Source: Serratia grimesii NBRC 13537 (GTDB taxonomy: Bacteria; Pseudomonadota; Gammaproteobacteria; Enterobacterales; Enterobacteriaceae). Taken from it: DNA of 64,000 bases. The DNA lies in assembly GCF_001590905.1 (NCBI RefSeq), contig NZ_BCTT01000003.1, positions 186,001 through 250,000 of the forward strand, read 5' to 3'. Below the pieces are notes generated by a model. The model was given only the letters and a program-made list of their open reading frames with translations. It was not told where the DNA came from and did not search any database. Positions 1 to 9,811 of the stretch are shown in pieces (the stretch's first letter is position 1; every line of letters begins with the position of its first letter). The translations under genes and the position numbers were made by a program.

Positions 1-417
1 CTACAAAAAGCCTACGAAAACAGAATGAGAGTTATCTGATTTAATCCTTCACATGGCATTAAGTTAAATATAGCACCAAATACAAAGGCATATTGTCAAC
101 TTGGTGACACAAGTCTCGAATAATGAAAAAAACACGAGTTTCATTGTCATGCCAAGTCCCATCTTACGCACATTTCCTTTGTAAGGATTCAGACAGGGAA
201 ATGAAAAATATCTCCCAATGATATTCCAGATCATCATTGGCTAAAAAAACAGAACTTGAGAGATGCATCTATAAACAAAGGGAAAATCAGTGCGGGATAA
301 TAAGAATATTACCTAAAGGCGGGAAATTTCACTCAGGGCGTAAAAATATCACATGAAGAAGATAAAGAAACTGTCCCTCCCCTCTTGAGGAGGAACAGAT
401 TATACCCGATCGCGAGG
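1..417. other. Intergenic region downstream of narK
   Basis: No convincing coding region is seen. It is AT-rich and holds an 8-bp inverted repeat at 215-240 (CCAATGAT / ATCATTGG) and the narK terminator hairpin near its right end. In related bacteria narGHJI follows narK on the same strand, so this is probably the narG upstream region. That is inference, because narG itself lies outside the window. I did not find a TTGAT-N4-ATCAA FNR box here. Confidence 0.5.
360..398 (-). terminator. Putative narK terminator
   Basis: Interrupted hairpin at 371-398: CTGT-C-CCTCC on one arm and GGAGG-A-ACAG on the other. On the minus strand it is followed by a T-rich stretch (TTTCTTT). It lies just after the narK stop codon, which fits a Rho-independent terminator. 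Confidence 0.55.
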
Positions 418-1806
418 TTATTTTTTGCGACCGTAGACCACCCAGGTGATCACGACACAGAGTACATAAAATACCAGGAAGACTTTCATTGCCCCAGCTG
501 GTGAGCCCGTCATCGCTAGCGAAGTACCGAATGCCTGCGGAATGAAGAAGCCGCCAGCCGCGCCAATTGCCGAGATAAAGCCCAGCGCCGCCGCAGAATC
601 GGTAACCGCCTCACGCTGGGCACTCTCGTCACTGCCGCCGCTAGCTTTGACTCGTTCGACAGTGATTTTCCGAAAGATCACAGCAATCATCTGGAAAGTG
701 GAGCCGCTGCCCAATCCGGCGGTCAGGAACAGCAACATAAATACGCCGTAAAAGGCCATAAACGAACCGCTATCACCGGCCCCCGGTAAGGTCAGGAACA
801 ACAATGCGGCAAATACGGCCATCAGTACGAAGTTAATCAGCGTGACACGAATGCCGCCAAAACGGTCGGACAGCGCCCCACCTACAGGGCGAGCCAAAGC
901 ACCAAGGAAAGGGCCGAAGAAAGCATAATGCAGTATCACCACGTCCGGAAACTGAGTTTTAGAGAGCATGGCGAAACCGGCAGAAAAACCAATAAAGGAA
1001 CCAAAGGTTGCCAGGTACAACAGGCTCAACACCCACAGATGACCGCGTTTAAGTACCGGTAACTGTTGACGCAGTGACGCTTTGGAAGCCGCCAGATCGT
1101 TCATGCCAAACCAGGCGGCCAATGTGCCTATCAACAAGAACGGCACCCAAATCCAGGCCGCATTTTCCAGCCATAGCTGGCTACCGTCCGGCTGTGTTTG
1201 GCCCGTGCCGCCAAATACGCCGAATATGGCGACGGAAATCACCAACGGGGCGACCAACTGCATCACGCTAACGCCTAAATTGCCCAAACCACCGTTGAGC
1301 CCCAGGGCGCCCCCCTGTCGTGCTTTAGGGAAAAAGAAGCTGATATTGGCCATGCTGGAAGCAAAGTTAGCGCCAGCAAAACCACACAACAGCGCGATGA
1401 TGACAAACACGCCATAAGGGGTTGTGGCGTCTTGCACTGCAAACCCTAACCACAAGCAGGGTACCAACAGAAAACAGGTGCTGATCGCCGTCCAACGACG
1501 ACCACCAAACATGGGGATAACGAACGAATAAGGCACGCGCAGAATAGCGCCAGACACAGAAGGTAACGCAGTGAGTAAAAACAGCTGATCGGTAGTGAAA
1601 CTGAAACCGACTTTGTTCAGATTGACCGCCACCGCACTGAACAGCATCCAAACGCAGAAGGCCAGCAGTAGGCAGGGAATGGAAATCCACAGGTTGCGGT
1701 TGGCAACGCGTTGACCGCGCTGTTGCCAAAATGCGGCATCCTCAGGCTGCCAGTCCTGAATAACCGCGCCTGTTTGTTTTGATAATGACGTTGCAGATTG
1801 CGACAT
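418..1806 (-). CDS. narK: Nitrate/nitrite antiporter NarK
   Basis: Major-facilitator inner-membrane protein that exchanges nitrate for nitrite during anaerobic nitrate respiration. The 462-residue product has about 12 hydrophobic segments. It carries the two Gly/Asn/Ser-rich nitrate-signature stretches of the family, one around GFAGANFASSMANIS in the first half and one around GFISAIGAAGGFF in the second. Length matches E. coli NarK. I chose the ATG at 1806 because a GAGG Shine-Dalgarno lies 5 bases before it. The upstream in-frame start at 1821 is a GTG that would place this GAGG inside the coding sequence. It is divergent from narX with an FNR box in between, the classic arrangement for FNR/NarL-activated narK. 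Confidence 0.95.
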   Translation of the reverse strand: MSQSATSLSKQTGAVIQDWQPEDAAFWQQRGQRVANRNLWISIPCLLLAFCVWMLFSAVAVNLNKVGFSFTTDQLFLLTALPSVSGAILRVPYSFVIPMFGGRRWTAISTCFLLVPCLWLGFAVQDATTPYGVFVIIALLCGFAGANFASSMANISFFFPKARQGGALGLNGGLGNLGVSVMQLVAPLVISVAIFGVFGGTGQTQPDGSQLWLENAAWIWVPFLLIGTLAAWFGMNDLAASKASLRQQLPVLKRGHLWVLSLLYLATFGSFIGFSAGFAMLSKTQFPDVVILHYAFFGPFLGALARPVGGALSDRFGGIRVTLINFVLMAVFAALLFLTLPGAGDSGSFMAFYGVFMLLFLTAGLGSGSTFQMIAVIFRKITVERVKASGGSDESAQREAVTDSAAALGFISAIGAAGGFFIPQAFGTSLAMTGSPAGAMKVFLVFYVLCVVITWVVYGRKK

Positions 1807-1867
1807 AAAAACCTCAGACACAGGGTGATAACTTCGCCCACCCTAGGCGGCGCTCTCCTCGGCAAAG

Positions 1868-1881
1868 TTGATATAAATCAA
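1868..1881. promoter_or_regulatory. FNR box of the narK promoter
   Basis: TTGATATAAATCAA is a perfect match to the FNR consensus TTGAT-N4-ATCAA. Its centre is about 41.5 bp upstream of a plausible minus-strand start near 1833, the usual class II activator position, leaving a leader of about 27 bases before narK. NarL heptamers are expected here but I could not assign them confidently. Confidence 0.85.
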
Positions 1882-2167
1882 CCCGGATGCAGGTAGCAAA
1901 TGACCGGAAAACCCCCACCAGCCCTTTATGAGTAAGATGCTATATCCCGCAAAAACAAGACAAATCAAAAGATTAAAAAATGCCCGATGCCACAGTGACG
2001 CACTCGCATCCCTGCTTGGAAACTAGGGGGTACTTCGTTAGAGGTATGGGGTTATGCGCGGGGATAATGAAAAATAATGCTGAATCGTTACTCTACTCGC
2101 TGGAAACCTGCTTCTGCCCTCAGGTTTCCAGCTGTTGTATTGCTTTGCCGTCGGGGATCAAAACCTA
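1882..2167. other. narK-narX intergenic region
   Basis: Together with the FNR box this makes a gap of about 360 bases between the divergent narK and narX starts. It contains the narX leader, with a GGGGA Shine-Dalgarno about 10 bases before the narX ATG. A short ORF at 1980-2168 has no Shine-Dalgarno and no recognisable product, so I do not call it. Confidence 0.5.
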
Positions 2168-3952
2168 ATGAAACGCCTGTTAGCTCCGCTTTCCATCGTT
2201 AACCAGGTGGCCATATTGATGCTGCTTCTGGGCATCCTGGGTGTTGCTGGCATGAGCATTTCCGCCTGGATGTCGCAAAGCATTCAAGGTAATGCGCACG
2301 CCATCAATAAAGCCGGTTCGTTACGTATGCAAAGTTATCGCCTGCTGGCACAAGTGCCGTTAAATGCCCACAGCGAAACACTGATTCGCGAATTGGACCA
2401 GGATGCAAACAGCCCTGATTTGCAACGCTCAGTAGAACAAGAGCAGCTGACCGAACAATTCCAGGCACTGAACAATTATTGGCAATTAACACTGTTGCCA
2501 CAACTGCGCGATGCCCGTCGACCTGCCGATGCGGCTGCACAGGTTGCACATTTCGTCTCACTGCTGGATACGCTGGTTTCTGATATAGACCATCACACCG
2601 AACGCCGGCTACTGACAGTAACGCTGGTGCAGGCGGTGTTTATCGTGCTGACATTGCTGCTTTTGGTCGGCACCATTTGCTATCTACGCCGTCGCTTGCT
2701 GCACCCATGGCGCCAGTTGGTGGCGATGGCACTGTCGGCAGGCCGTGGCGATTTTAGTCGACGCTTTGCTCAGCGCGGCCACCAGGATGAAATGGCCTCG
2801 CTCGGTGGCGCGTTAAACACCATGTCCGACGAATTGGCCACAATGTACACCGGGCTGGAACAACGGGTTGCGGAAAAAACCGCTGACTTGCAGCAAAAAA
2901 ATCAGGTGCTGAGTTTTTTGTATTGTGCCAGCCGCCAGTTACACGCCAATGAGCCGCTGTGTAGCCGACTGACGCCAATACTCAATAAGTTACAAGCCTT
3001 GACGCCATTGCGTGCCATTCAGGTGAGATTGTACGAAAACAATAGCCAGGAACAATTTGTACAATTGAGCGGCAACCAGCCGCTTCGACCGGAATACTGC
3101 AACAACCCGGTCTGTAGCGCTTGTCTCAGTGATGACGGCCCACAGCACGCCGATCTCCCGTTGCTAAGCTGGAGCCTGAGCGACAAGCTGGGAGATTACG
3201 GTGTCATTGTCGCGCAACATACGTCGCAGCAGCCACTGAATGATGACCATCAGCAGTTGATAAACACCTTGGTTGAACAGTTGACCAGCGTGCTGGCTAT
3301 CGAACGCCAGGTTGATCATCAACAACAGTTGATGCTGATGGAAGAGCGCGCAGCGATAGCCCGCGAGCTGCATGATTCCATCGCCCAGTCACTGTCGTGC
3401 CTGAAGATGCAAATCAGTTGTCTGCAAATGCAAGGCGCTGAGCTGTCACCCGCTAATGTGGCGCTGGTTCAACAGATGCGCGAAGAACTGAACATTGCCT
3501 ATCGGCAACTGCGCGAATTGCTGACCACTTTCCGTCTGCGGTTAACCGAACCGGGGCTACTGGCGGCATTGCAGTCGACGGTACAGGAATTTAGCCAAAG
3601 GCTCGGCATCACCATCAACCTCGATTATCAATTAACGCCACGTACAGTGCCTGCGTATCAGGCCATCCATCTGTTGCAGATTGCCCGTGAGGCGTTAAGC
3701 AATATCCACAAACATGCCCAGGCTAGCCAGGTAAACATTCAGGTGATCAATCAACGAGGGGAAGTGACCCTGAGTGTCAGTGATAACGGTCGTGGACTGC
3801 CGAAAAATACCGACCGCCCTGATCATTACGGCCTGATAATTATGCGCGATCGCGCCAAAAGCCTGCATGGCCGCTGCGAAATATTACCCCGCAGCGGCGG
3901 CGGCACTGAAGTCCGGGTGGTATTCAAGCCGGACAACCACGCCATCGACTAA
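2168..3952 (+). CDS. narX: Nitrate/nitrite sensor histidine kinase NarX
   Basis: Inner-membrane sensor kinase that detects periplasmic nitrate and nitrite and phosphorylates NarL. The 594 residues show TM1 (about 12-34), the periplasmic P-box (about 46-59, [14 protein letters not shown]), TM2 (about 150-172), a HAMP linker, a central Cys-containing module (CNNPVCSAC) and a HisKA_3 kinase. The H-box is [12 protein letters not shown], with the phospho-acceptor His near 402, followed by N and G boxes (DNGRGLP). E. coli NarX has 598 residues. The ATG at 2168 is preferred over an in-frame TTG at 2135. Its stop overlaps the possible first start of narL, so the two are probably translationally coupled. 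Confidence 0.95.
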   Translation: MKRLLAPLSIVNQVAILMLLLGILGVAGMSISAWMSQSIQGNAHAINKAGSLRMQSYRLLAQVPLNAHSETLIRELDQDANSPDLQRSVEQEQLTEQFQALNNYWQLTLLPQLRDARRPADAAAQVAHFVSLLDTLVSDIDHHTERRLLTVTLVQAVFIVLTLLLLVGTICYLRRRLLHPWRQLVAMALSAGRGDFSRRFAQRGHQDEMASLGGALNTMSDELATMYTGLEQRVAEKTADLQQKNQVLSFLYCASRQLHANEPLCSRLTPILNKLQALTPLRAIQVRLYENNSQEQFVQLSGNQPLRPEYCNNPVCSACLSDDGPQHADLPLLSWSLSDKLGDYGVIVAQHTSQQPLNDDHQQLINTLVEQLTSVLAIERQVDHQQQLMLMEERAAIARELHDSIAQSLSCLKMQISCLQMQGAELSPANVALVQQMREELNIAYRQLRELLTTFRLRLTEPGLLAALQSTVQEFSQRLGITINLDYQLTPRTVPAYQAIHLLQIAREALSNIHKHAQASQVNIQVINQRGEVTLSVSDNGRGLPKNTDRPDHYGLIIMRDRAKSLHGRCEILPRSGGGTEVRVVFKPDNHAID

Positions 3953-3963
3953 TGGGAGAAACC

Positions 3964-4614
3964 ATGACCACCGAAACTGCCGCCACTATTTTATTGATTG
4001 ATGACCACCCAATGCTGCGCAATGGCGTAAAGCAGCTTATCGGCATGGATCCGCGCCTGCACGTGATCGCTGAAGCCGGTAATGGCGAACAAGGCGTCAC
4101 ACTGGCCGAAGAGCATGATCCGGATCTGATCCTGCTGGATCTCAACATGCCGGGTATCAACGGCCTGGAAACGCTGGATCGTCTGCGAATGACCGCGCTC
4201 TCCGGACGTATTGTTGTGTTTAGCGTATCGAATCATGAGGATGACGTAGTCAGTGCGCTAAAACGCGGCGCCGATGGCTATCTGCTGAAAGACATGGAAC
4301 CCGAGGAACTGCTAAAAGCCTTGCATCAGGCAGCAACCGGTCAAATGGTACTCAGCGAAGCCCTGACGCCCATTCTGGCCGCCAGCCTGCGTGAGAACCG
4401 CCCCAGCGCCGAGCGTGATATCCAGCAGCTCACTCCGCGCGAGCGCGATATTCTCAAACTGATTGCTCAAGGTCTGCCAAACAAAATGATTGCCCGTAAG
4501 TTGACCATCACCGAAAGCACCGTCAAGGTGCACGTTAAACACCTATTGAAAAAAATGAAGCTGAAATCACGCGTTGAGGCCGCAGTATGGGTGCTACAGG
4601 GAAAGAACGGCTAG
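3964..4614 (+). CDS. narL: Nitrate/nitrite response regulator NarL
   Basis: DNA-binding response regulator that activates nitrate respiration genes and represses alternative anaerobic respiration. It has a receiver domain with the phospho-acceptor Asp59 in [10 protein letters not shown], and a C-terminal LuxR/NarL helix-turn-helix ([15 protein letters not shown]... [14 protein letters not shown]). From the ATG at 3964 it is 216 residues, the same as E. coli NarL, and a GGGAG Shine-Dalgarno sits just upstream. An ATG at 3952 overlaps the narX stop but lacks its own ribosome site. The TAG stop overlaps the stop codon of the convergent ychO gene. Confidence 0.96.
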   Translation: MTTETAATILLIDDHPMLRNGVKQLIGMDPRLHVIAEAGNGEQGVTLAEEHDPDLILLDLNMPGINGLETLDRLRMTALSGRIVVFSVSNHEDDVVSALKRGADGYLLKDMEPEELLKALHQAATGQMVLSEALTPILAASLRENRPSAERDIQQLTPRERDILKLIAQGLPNKMIARKLTITESTVKVHVKHLLKKMKLKSRVEAAVWVLQGKNG

Positions 4615-6122
4615 TTATTGCCGTATAACGGCCCAGTCTCTGCCGGGATAGTTGGCGGTTGCAGTATTTTTACCGGTGGCAGACCTTCATCGGCACCGGC
4701 AGACAACGCCAACGGTGTCGTCACCTGCAGTTGAATCCAGTTTGAGGTCACCAACTGGTGCTTGTCATCCTCCAGCGTGACCGATAAACGGTAGCTATTG
4801 CTGGCACCAGGCGAGTCATCCCATTGCGGTACAATCAGGCTCCATCCATGCGGATCATTACTGTTTTGCGACGGCGTCAAGCTCAGGGCCTGCGTGTCCC
4901 CCTGCCAACTGACGTGAGTAATCTTGTTGGCTGTTTTGATCTCCAATACCAACGGCAGCGTTTCTCCAGGATTCAACTGCCAGGGTGGCGTCGCCAAGAA
5001 CACCTGTAACGTTTTACGCTGACGGAACGCCATCACCGGCACATTTTTCCGTTCAATGTTGTCATAACGGCTGCCGCGTAACGACTTGGCCTGAGCAACA
5101 TATTCTGGCGATATCTGTTTCACCAATGGCACGCCCAGTCGATAGCTTAACGCCAGCTCGACCTGATCCTGACTGACCCCACCTTCGCCCATTTTGTGCA
5201 GCGCTTTGACTGTGACCAAGGGTACCGGAGTATAATTTACCCCCAACTGCATGGCGCGCGGGTCATTTTGCTTTTTACCACTGCCAAACAGGTCAACATT
5301 CTCTCCCCAATACTGCTCATAGCTGAGCGAGCCACCAATCTGGCGATAAAATGGCAGGTAACCCTGCGTAGTAATGTCATAACCACTCGCTGGCCGGCTA
5401 AGGAACTCAGCGTTATTCGCCTGTTGCGCCAGAGCAGATAAGGGATAGTAATAGTTTGCAGAGAAACGCAGGAAATCGCCCCAGGCTTCCGCGCCCAGGC
5501 TGGCACGGTTATGATGGCGTTCGAAATCACTGTCGAGCACCGTGTTATACCCCAACAACCAATCGCCAGCGACCCAACGCTGCCCAACGCCCAGGTTGCC
5601 TAGCGAACCGCCCGTTTGTTGCATCAAACCAATCTGGCTGTAAGTCAGCAAGCCGTTGACATCATACAGTGGGCTGAACAACTGACCGCTGCTACCGGTA
5701 AAATCCCCTTGATCGGACATCACCAGTGACAGTTTGGCGTTACCCAGGGGTGAAAGCAGCTCCTGAGCCTGCTGTTGCAGTACGCTACTGGCCTGGCCTA
5801 CCGCATAGCTCTCGGCACGGGTGCGCACCTGTTGGCTCGAAACGTTATTCAGGTTACGTTCACCCAGTTGTTTGGCCATGGTGGCCCACTCTTTTTCGCG
5901 CTCCGCGTCATTCGACACGCTGCCGCCCAATTCAGGCAGACTATCGTTTGTGCTCGGTTGCTGGGTAACCTTGTCTGGCGCCGGTGGGGACTCGGCATAG
6001 GCGGGTAACGTACAGGTGAACGCCCCCAACAACCACGCGGCCGGTGAGTAGCCAATAAGGCGTGAGAGGAAATGAATGGCTTCTATCACTGTATAACGTG
6101 CTTTTTGTGTAACGTCTGTCAT
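4611..6122 (-). CDS. ychO: Inverse autotransporter / invasin-like YchO
   Basis: 503-residue outer-membrane protein of the intimin/invasin beta-domain family. A signal peptide ends around PAYA-ES. The barrel domain follows, with family motifs such as [17 protein letters not shown] and [13 protein letters not shown], then one immunoglobulin-like C-terminal domain ([18 protein letters not shown]). It resembles E. coli YchO, including the position beside narL, so the orthology is well supported. There are no long Ig repeats or passenger adhesin tip. The function of YchO itself is poorly known; adhesion or invasion is inferred from the family. The start overlaps the stop of the small upstream ORF (TAATG). 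Confidence 0.88.
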   Translation of the reverse strand: MTDVTQKARYTVIEAIHFLSRLIGYSPAAWLLGAFTCTLPAYAESPPAPDKVTQQPSTNDSLPELGGSVSNDAEREKEWATMAKQLGERNLNNVSSQQVRTRAESYAVGQASSVLQQQAQELLSPLGNAKLSLVMSDQGDFTGSSGQLFSPLYDVNGLLTYSQIGLMQQTGGSLGNLGVGQRWVAGDWLLGYNTVLDSDFERHHNRASLGAEAWGDFLRFSANYYYPLSALAQQANNAEFLSRPASGYDITTQGYLPFYRQIGGSLSYEQYWGENVDLFGSGKKQNDPRAMQLGVNYTPVPLVTVKALHKMGEGGVSQDQVELALSYRLGVPLVKQISPEYVAQAKSLRGSRYDNIERKNVPVMAFRQRKTLQVFLATPPWQLNPGETLPLVLEIKTANKITHVSWQGDTQALSLTPSQNSNDPHGWSLIVPQWDDSPGASNSYRLSVTLEDDKHQLVTSNWIQLQVTTPLALSAGADEGLPPVKILQPPTIPAETGPLYGNN

Positions 6123-6271
6123 TACGCAGTCACCGCCTCCTCATCCAGAGGACGTGGCACATAAACCTTTTTTTGCTGCAGCCACTCCCGGCAACAGACA
6201 CCCAAACGGTCACACACTGGCTGTACAGAGAGCATCTCTCTGTCGGGTGCCGGAACACCAAAGTGCATCAT
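6122..6271 (-). CDS. Small ORF translationally coupled to ychO
   Basis: A 49-residue ORF (MMHFGVPAPDREMLS... EEAVTA) with a GGGG ribosome site four bases before the ATG. Its TAA overlaps the ychO ATG. I do not recognise it. It contains the adjacent Cys pair LGVCCREW and has no signal peptide. ychO has only a distant GGAGG (about 13 bases) of its own, so this ORF may serve to deliver ribosomes to ychO, or it may be a genuine small protein. Confidence 0.45.
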   Translation of the reverse strand: MMHFGVPAPDREMLSVQPVCDRLGVCCREWLQQKKVYVPRPLDEEAVTA

Positions 6272-6650
6272 GAACCCCAAAGTCTAATCGGTTTCTGATG
6301 AGAAACAATCAGATAAACCTCATTCATTGTTGTGACAACGTCACCTAAAACAAAATTTAGCCAGAGTGTGTTGCCGCTATCAGACTCATACTTAAAGCCC
6401 CACACCTAAAGGGTAAAATTCACTTTATTTCATTATCAATTTTGCCGAAAAAAAGAGCATCGCCAAACAGTGAATCAAACTAATCCATTGATTATAAATA
6501 TAAATTAAAAATATCAATGTGTTTTTCATCACCCCGTACAACGCTTTGCGACCCTCCTCGCAAGACTGAACAAAGGCAAATCATTCACTCCCTGCCCATC
6601 GTGTTTTGCCGCTATTTTGAACACTATTTTCAGCTCTACAAGGACGTTTT
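6272..6650. other. AT-rich intergenic region between ychO and the prepilin peptidase
   Basis: About 380 bases of AT-rich sequence between divergent genes, presumably holding both promoters. I see no terminator, RNA gene or convincing operator. Confidence 0.4.
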
Positions 6651-7307
6651 ATGCTCGATAGTCCACAGTTTGATCTCTGGTATCGGGGCTTGTTTATCCT
6701 GGCTATGCTCCTTTCGGCAGCGGCGGCAATACGGCTGATTGATTCCCTGTCACAGGGGCCTATATCACCTCCGTCACCCCAGACAACGCGTTGGATCTGG
6801 TTGATAGCCCTTGGTGCCGGGTTAGCAGCTCTGCCCTTCGGTATCCCACTGCCACAACGTGTCCTCTTACTGCCGGTGGCCGCCCTCTTGCTCGCGCTGG
6901 CGTTCATCGACTGGCAATGCCGCTTGCTGCCGGACCGCCTGACACAACCGTTGCTGTGGGCCGGACTGTTGGTTAATCAGCAGGGCTATTTTGCCTCACT
7001 GACTGAGGCAGTCACGGGCGCTACCGCCGGTTATCTGTCTCTGTGGCTGCTCAATGCGGCCTATCGTCGCAGACACGAAACGGACGGCATTGGCCAGGGA
7101 GACTTTAAACTGCTGGCGGCATTGGGTGCCTGGACGGGATGGGCGGCTTTGCCGGTACTGGTCACTGTCGCAGCGGCCGCCGGTCTGTGCACCACGGCAG
7201 CAGCCTGTTTATTGCGCAAAACCGACTGGCATTCACCGCTGCCATTTGGCCTTTATCTGGCTGTTTCCGGTTGGTGGGTTCTGTTGTCAACGGCAGAGAT
7301 TGGCTGA
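6651..7307 (+). CDS. A24 prepilin peptidase (leader peptidase), GspO-like
   Basis: 218-residue polytopic membrane aspartyl protease that cleaves leader peptides of type IV pilin-like proteins. The two catalytic aspartates are visible: Asp87 in FIDWQCRLLPD and Asp151 in the GxGDFK motif (GIGQGDFKLL). It resembles the shorter GspO type (E. coli GspO, 225 residues) and lacks the N-terminal CxxC...CxxC zinc region, so N-methylation ability is uncertain. An AAGGACG ribosome site precedes the ATG. No type II secretion or pilus genes are nearby, so it is an orphan here and its substrates lie elsewhere. Confidence 0.88.
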   Translation: MLDSPQFDLWYRGLFILAMLLSAAAAIRLIDSLSQGPISPPSPQTTRWIWLIALGAGLAALPFGIPLPQRVLLLPVAALLLALAFIDWQCRLLPDRLTQPLLWAGLLVNQQGYFASLTEAVTGATAGYLSLWLLNAAYRRRHETDGIGQGDFKLLAALGAWTGWAALPVLVTVAAAAGLCTTAAACLLRKTDWHSPLPFGLYLAVSGWWVLLSTAEIG

Positions 7308-7467
7308 ACGCCTTTTCACGGTGAAATCACCTTATTTCACCTTTATTCACCCTGACATAGCCCGTCCAGTCCCGTGGGCTGCTGTTATAGCCGAGTGTTG
7401 AGACCACTGTTATGGCGAGTGCCCGCCTGTGCCACTATGATTTATTTAATCAAACATGGGAGGTTGT

Positions 7468-8034
7468 ATGATCGGTCGTGGTTTATTCGCACTCATGCTC
7501 GGCACGGCATGTGTTACCGGTTCACTGTCGTTTACGACACAGGCCGCGGGCACCTTTACCCTCAGCTCACCGGCATTTCAGGACGGCGGTACGCTGGCAC
7601 AGAAATATGCCGGAGCCACACCGGGTAACGCCAGCTGCACCGGCGACAACATTTCGCCACCGCTAAGCTGGACCAACCCGCCGGCAGATACCAAAAGCTT
7701 CGCCCTATTGTTGTCCGATCCAGAGGGAAAAGCCGGTCTGGGCGTCAGTCATTTAGTCGCCTATGGCATCCCTGCCACCACCAACGGATTCGCTGAAGGC
7801 GATCTCACCCAAGGTAAAGGCTTTGTCGGTGGTAAAAATTCGCCCGGTACCGCGGTTTATCATGGTCCCTGCCCACCGGCCGGCTCCGGGTTTCATCACT
7901 ATACGTTTGTGCTGATCGCCACCGATCTACCGCCTCATGCGCTTGGCCCAGGATTAACCCGTGAGCAACTACTGGAGAAATTAAAGGGCCACGCCAAGGG
8001 CGGTGCGGGGATTATCGGTCGCTTCGGCCAATAA
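7468..8034 (+). CDS. YbhB/YbcL family (PEBP, Raf-kinase-inhibitor-like) exported protein
   Basis: 188 residues with an N-terminal signal peptide (about 1-24) and the phosphatidylethanolamine-binding-protein fold. The family ligand-pocket motifs are present: LLSDPEGKAG and GPCPPAGSGFHHYTF. I chose the ATG at 7468 because GGGAGG lies immediately upstream and the earlier in-frame ATG (7456) overlaps that site. The biochemical role of bacterial members is unclear. It stands alone between the prepilin peptidase and the ABC locus. Confidence 0.85.
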   Translation: MIGRGLFALMLGTACVTGSLSFTTQAAGTFTLSSPAFQDGGTLAQKYAGATPGNASCTGDNISPPLSWTNPPADTKSFALLLSDPEGKAGLGVSHLVAYGIPATTNGFAEGDLTQGKGFVGGKNSPGTAVYHGPCPPAGSGFHHYTFVLIATDLPPHALGPGLTREQLLEKLKGHAKGGAGIIGRFGQ

Positions 8035-8100
8035 TCGCTCAGGCGGTTAGCGCCTCTATCGGTCCCAAACAGCTCCCGGCACTGGGGGGAACATGTCGGG

Positions 8101-9675
8101 TTACTTACTCACGCGATCCAGATACAGCATGCTGTTGGCGATATCCACGTTGGCGTCTTTGACGTTATCGCGCAGAGCCACCAGCGTTTGTCCCTGCAAT
8201 GCCACCACATAAGGTGAACGGGCCTGTAATTCGCGCTGCAAGGCGACGTAGCGTGTCGCGCGTTTTGCCCCGTCACCTTCCGCCGCCGCTGCGCGGGTTT
8301 CCGCACTCAGTGCCGGGATGTTCCACTGGGTACGCCATGCCAGGGTTTTCGGCCCGTCGGGCACGTTGTAAGCAAAGGCGCTGGCGTTAGTGTTCGGATC
8401 CAGATAGTCGGCCCCCCAATAGGTGAAAATGGCCTGGAAATCACGACTGCGCATTTTGCCCCACAGATCGCTTTCCACCACCGGATGGATATCCAGTTGC
8501 AAACCTGCCTTGGCAAAGCTGGCCTGCAGCGCTTGGGCAATATCGGTATACGGTGGCTGGTTGATGACGATCAGATCAATATGCGTCCCTTCAGCGATAC
8601 CGGCGTCATGCAGAATCTGTTTGGCCTTGTCTACGTCGAGTTTGAACGGTTGATCGTCGATGGCACCGTCCAGCCCGAGCGGCAGAAAGGCTTGGTGGAC
8701 GCGGTATTGTCCCTTCAGTAGGTTGTCAGCTATCGCCTGATAGTCCACCAACCAGCGCGCAGCCTGCCACAATGCAGGGTTGCTCAATGCCGGCGTCTGT
8801 TTGCTGCCGGTGTTAAAGCCGAGGTAATAGACTTTGGACGAGTCCTGCTGCTCTATCCTCACACCCGGCTCTTTACGCAGCGAATTGAACTGATCGGCCC
8901 CCAGATCATAGGCCACGTCAGCATCCCCCTTGAGTAACAACAGCCGTCGAGTACCGGCATCGCTGACGTTCTTCAGCAGCACCGTTTTCAATTTGGCTTG
9001 CGGTTGAGCGTAGTCGTTGCGACTGAACAACAGTGCCTCATGCGGGACATAGTTGCTGACGCGATAAGGCCCGGCCCCTGCGGAATTCGACCGTAACCAA
9101 AGATTACCGTAGTCACCCTGTTGGCTGTGCTCATTCAACAGTTTTTCATCGACGATCGACGCTACCGGCGCAGTCAATAGTCGCAACGCCAGCCCGCTGC
9201 CGATATTGGCCGACCAACTCACTTGCAGTTGGTTGTCACTCAGCTTCGTCAACTGGCTCGCTACATTATCCGGCGTCCAGCCGAACTCGCCGAGAATAAA
9301 CGACGGTGCTTTGTTCAGTTTCACCGCCCTTACCAACGAGAAGATCACATCCTCCGGTCGCACCGGGTTGCCGGAAGCAAAACGTTGGTTAGCTTTCAGG
9401 GTAAAAATCAGGCTGTGGCCGTCCGCACCCACCTCCCAGCCACTGGCCAGTTCCGCTGCCAGTTTTTCCGGTGTGCTACGGTCAGGCGTAAGTAGCCGCT
9501 GATACAGATTGACCAGGTTGGCCGAACTGACAGTTTCAAAGCTTTCGGCCGGATCCAGACTGATGATGCCTTCCAGCGAACTGACCACCACCAGTGTGTC
9601 TTTTGGGGTAGCAGCCTGCGCACCAACGCTCGCCGCCAGGGCGCTGAACAATAAGGTGGGGATTAACCGTTTCAT
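8101..9675 (-). CDS. Periplasmic substrate-binding protein, peptide-type (SBP_bac_5), second copy
   Basis: 524-residue periplasmic binding protein of the oligopeptide/dipeptide/nickel ABC family. The signal peptide ends near AQAA-TPKD. The body has the usual SBP_bac_5 arrangement (DPAESFETVSSANLVNLYQRLL..., PEDVIFSLVRAVK, GPYRVSNYVPHEALL). It is a clear paralogue of the binding protein at 13224-14792 with matching blocks throughout. The ATG at 9675 has GGAGAG eight bases upstream; the earlier GTG at 9684 does not fit. It lies 136 bases after the ATPase gene, behind a hairpin and its own promoter-like sequence, so it is probably separately expressed. Substrate unknown. Confidence 0.88.
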   Translation of the reverse strand: MKRLIPTLLFSALAASVGAQAATPKDTLVVVSSLEGIISLDPAESFETVSSANLVNLYQRLLTPDRSTPEKLAAELASGWEVGADGHSLIFTLKANQRFASGNPVRPEDVIFSLVRAVKLNKAPSFILGEFGWTPDNVASQLTKLSDNQLQVSWSANIGSGLALRLLTAPVASIVDEKLLNEHSQQGDYGNLWLRSNSAGAGPYRVSNYVPHEALLFSRNDYAQPQAKLKTVLLKNVSDAGTRRLLLLKGDADVAYDLGADQFNSLRKEPGVRIEQQDSSKVYYLGFNTGSKQTPALSNPALWQAARWLVDYQAIADNLLKGQYRVHQAFLPLGLDGAIDDQPFKLDVDKAKQILHDAGIAEGTHIDLIVINQPPYTDIAQALQASFAKAGLQLDIHPVVESDLWGKMRSRDFQAIFTYWGADYLDPNTNASAFAYNVPDGPKTLAWRTQWNIPALSAETRAAAAEGDGAKRATRYVALQRELQARSPYVVALQGQTLVALRDNVKDANVDIANSMLYLDRVSK

Positions 9676-9715
9676 GAGATGCACTCTCCAGAATCACGCG
9701 GATGCGCTATTTTTT

Positions 9716-9754
9716 CGAGTGTAGAGGCAGTGACTTAGCAGAAGAACGACTATA
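9716..9754 (-). promoter_or_regulatory. Candidate promoter and operator of the second binding protein
   Basis: The minus strand reads TATAGTCGTT (9745-9754) and, further downstream, TACACTCG (9716-9723, a possible -10 TACACT). The same two blocks occur upstream of the first binding protein at 14871-14880 and 14832-14839, there 10 bp further apart. A shared regulator site, perhaps for Cbl, is inferred. Confidence 0.4.
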
Positions 9755-9785
9755 AATTGCTTTATTTATTACGCAGATGAATATA

Positions 9786-9805
9786 CCCGCCGGGTTAAGG
9801 GCGGG
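9786..9805 (-). terminator. Hairpin between ATPase and second binding-protein genes
   Basis: CCCGCC at 9786-9791 pairs with GGCGGG at 9800-9805, immediately after the ATPase stop codon on the minus strand. There is no good U-tract, so it could be an attenuator or an mRNA-stabilising stem rather than a full terminator. Confidence 0.35.
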
Positions 9806-9811
9806 CAGTTT

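Noticed and set aside
215-240. Inverted repeat that could be an FNR or NarL site for narG
   Set aside because: The half-sites and spacing do not fit TTGAT-N4-ATCAA, and narG itself is not in the window.
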